From NCBI GenBank assembly GCA_025465385.1, contig JAODNG010000179.1, forward strand, positions 1-6,364: a stretch of DNA of 6,364 bases. Reading direction: 5' to 3'. The DNA is from Pseudonocardiales bacterium (lineage in GTDB: Bacteria; Actinomycetota; Actinomycetes; Mycobacteriales; Pseudonocardiaceae). The notes below the pieces were generated by a model. The model was not told the origin of the DNA and made no database searches. It saw nothing but the letters and a program-made list of their open reading frames with translations. Numbering within the stretch: position 1 is the first letter of the stretch; each line of letters starts with the position of its first letter. The translations under genes were made by a program, and so were the position numbers. Below are positions 4,980 through 6,364 of the stretch, piece after piece.

Positions 4980-6364
4980 ATGTCCAATCACCAAAGCCGT
5001 CGTTTGCCGCTGACTGCCGCGCAAACGGGGATGTGGTTCGCCCAGCAGCTGGACCCCCGCAACCCGATCTTCAATGCCGTCGAATACATAGAGCTGCGCG
5101 GTCCCATCGAGGTGAAATTGATCGAGGCGGCCTTGCGTCAAGCAGTGGCCGACACTGAGGCACTTCGCATTCGTGCTCACACCGATAATGAGCGCATATG
5201 GCAGAATGTCGAAGGGCTTGTGGATTGGCTGTTGCCGATGCTGGACCTGAGGAATGCGGCCGACCCGTGGACGCGGGCTCAGGAGTGGATGCGGGCTGAC
5301 CTGAACAGACCGTTTGATCTCAGCTGTGGTCCGATGTTCACCTTGACCGTGCTGCAGCTGGCCGCCGACCACTTCCTGCTCCATTGCAGCGCGCACCACT
5401 TGGCGATGGACGGCTTTGGGTTCTCCTTATTCGTCCAGCGGGTCACTGAGGTCTACACGGCGCTGGAAGCGGGTCTTCAGTGTCCACCCAGCACTCTGGG
5501 CTCTCTCCATATGCTGCTGGCAGAGGAGGCCGGCTATCAGGCTTCCGAGCGGTTCACGGCGGATCGGGCGTACTGGGCTGAGCAACTGGCCGATAGACCT
5601 GCTGCCGTTGGACTGGCCGGCCGGCTGACTGACACGTCCCACACCTTCTTGCGCCACACCGGGCACGTGCCCGCGGCTGTCGCCACTCAGTTACGGGCGC
5701 TGGCGCGGCGAGCTCGCGGGAGCCTGCCGACGCTGTCGATGGCCGCATTGGCGATCTACGTGCATCGCATGACCGGTGCCGGTGACTTGATGCTGGGCCT
5801 GCCGGTCACCGGACGCACCGGGGCAGTGGCACGCAGCGTCCCGGGCATGGTGGCCAGTCAGCTCCCGCTCCGGGTGCACATAAACCCGGCGATGAGCATC
5901 AGTGAGCTCGTGCGGCACACCGCCGAACGGGCCCGAGGGCTGTTACGGCATCAACGGTATCCCTACGAGTTTCTCACTCGGGACATGAGCATCGTGGGCA
6001 CCGGAGAGCACCTGTTCGGTCCGGTTATCAACATTATGGGTTACGACCCGTCGCTGCGTTTCGGCCAGCATCCGGCGACGCTGCACAACCTGGCCAACGG
6101 GCCAGTCAATGATCTCGTCGTTAACGTCTACGAGCGTTCCGACGATGGCACGCTGCGGATCGACTTCAATGCCAATCCCGCCCTTTACCACGCGGACGAT
6201 AACGCCGCACACCACCACCGCTTCCTCGAACTGCTGGACACCTTGGCTAGTACCCACCCCGACCAGCCCCTCAGCCGGATCGACATCCTTTCCGCTGAGG
6301 AGCGGCACCAACTGTTAGTCGGCTTTAACCAGACCGCCCACGAGGTGCCCGCAACCACGGTTCC
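4980..6364 (+). CDS. Non-ribosomal peptide synthetase, N-terminal condensation domain and start of adenylation domain, 3' truncated by the window
   Basis: I translated the frame by hand from ATG 4980 to the window end: 461 codons and no stop. The protein begins directly with a C domain. Motifs: LTAAQTGMW (11-19, C1), EALRIRAH (60-67, C2), active-site HHLAMDG (139-145, C3, HHxxxDG intact), LGLPVTGR near 273-280 (C4 region), HQRYPYEFL (324-332), INIMGYD (350-356) and RIDFNANPALY (393-403). From about residue 440, ERHQLLVGFNQTA matches the linker at the start of an adenylation domain, cut by the window edge. A C domain forms the amide between an upstream carrier-bound acyl or peptidyl group and the amino acid on the downstream carrier. 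With no A-T module before it on this protein, the donor must come from another protein, plausibly the PKS. Codon use is looser than in the PKS genes, with four TTA codons. Confidence 0.9.
   Translation, partial: MSNHQSRRLPLTAAQTGMWFAQQLDPRNPIFNAVEYIELRGPIEVKLIEAALRQAVADTEALRIRAHTDNERIWQNVEGLVDWLLPMLDLRNAADPWTRAQEWMRADLNRPFDLSCGPMFTLTVLQLAADHFLLHCSAHHLAMDGFGFSLFVQRVTEVYTALEAGLQCPPSTLGSLHMLLAEEAGYQASERFTADRAYWAEQLADRPAAVGLAGRLTDTSHTFLRHTGHVPAAVATQLRALARRARGSLPTLSMAALAIYVHRMTGAGDLMLGLPVTGRTGAVARSVPGMVASQLPLRVHINPAMSISELVRHTAERARGLLRHQRYPYEFLTRDMSIVGTGEHLFGPVINIMGYDPSLRFGQHPATLHNLANGPVNDLVVNVYERSDDGTLRIDFNANPALYHADDNAAHHHRFLELLDTLASTHPDQPLSRIDILSAEERHQLLVGFNQTAHEVPATTV

Noticed and set aside
5416..5628. 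Small plus-strand open frame of 70 residues
   Set aside because: It lies within the NRPS condensation domain in another frame and has no recognisable features.

Overview
The window is a high-GC, forward-strand stretch of a bacterial secondary-metabolite gene cluster. Dense coding with short overlaps and gaps, strong G/C preference at third positions and the gene content point to an actinobacterium (Streptomyces/Micromonospora/Nocardia-like). Genus and product cannot be fixed from the sequence.

Layout: (1) positions 1-1619, the C-terminal end of a large iterative type I polyketide synthase (PKS). It shows a double-hotdog dehydratase (DH) followed by a 4'-phosphopantetheinyl transferase (PPTase)-like domain, the tail order known from enediyne-type synthases. 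(2) 1612-2541, a classical short-chain dehydrogenase/reductase overlapping the PKS stop by 8 bases. (3) 2576-4012, an acyl-CoA carboxylase beta subunit (carboxyltransferase). (4) 4013-4167, an AT-richer spacer with a 19-base near-palindrome. (5) 4168-4923, a short EmrA/HlyD-type membrane fusion protein with one N-terminal membrane helix and no coiled-coil hairpin. (6) 4980 to the window end, the first condensation (C) domain of a non-ribosomal peptide synthetase (NRPS), entering an adenylation domain at the edge.

Inferred working model: the carboxylase supplies an extender unit (probably malonyl-CoA, from an isoleucine at the substrate-specificity position), the iterative PKS builds an unsaturated or reduced acyl chain, the SDR adjusts oxidation state, and the NRPS, whose protein starts with a C domain, accepts an acyl chain from another protein and joins it to an amino acid. 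The membrane fusion protein probably assists export. The first three genes look like one transcription unit; the last two look like a second unit with lower GC and different codon use, including four TTA leucine codons in the NRPS part.

Points worth a second look: the PPTase domain has lost several usually conserved active-site residues; the carboxylase carries the acetyl-CoA-type specificity residue; the spacer palindrome could be an operator; the adaptor lacks its hairpin; and the DH-PPTase PKS next to an NRPS is not the standard enediyne cassette. No RNA gene, CRISPR array, insertion sequence or transposon was seen.
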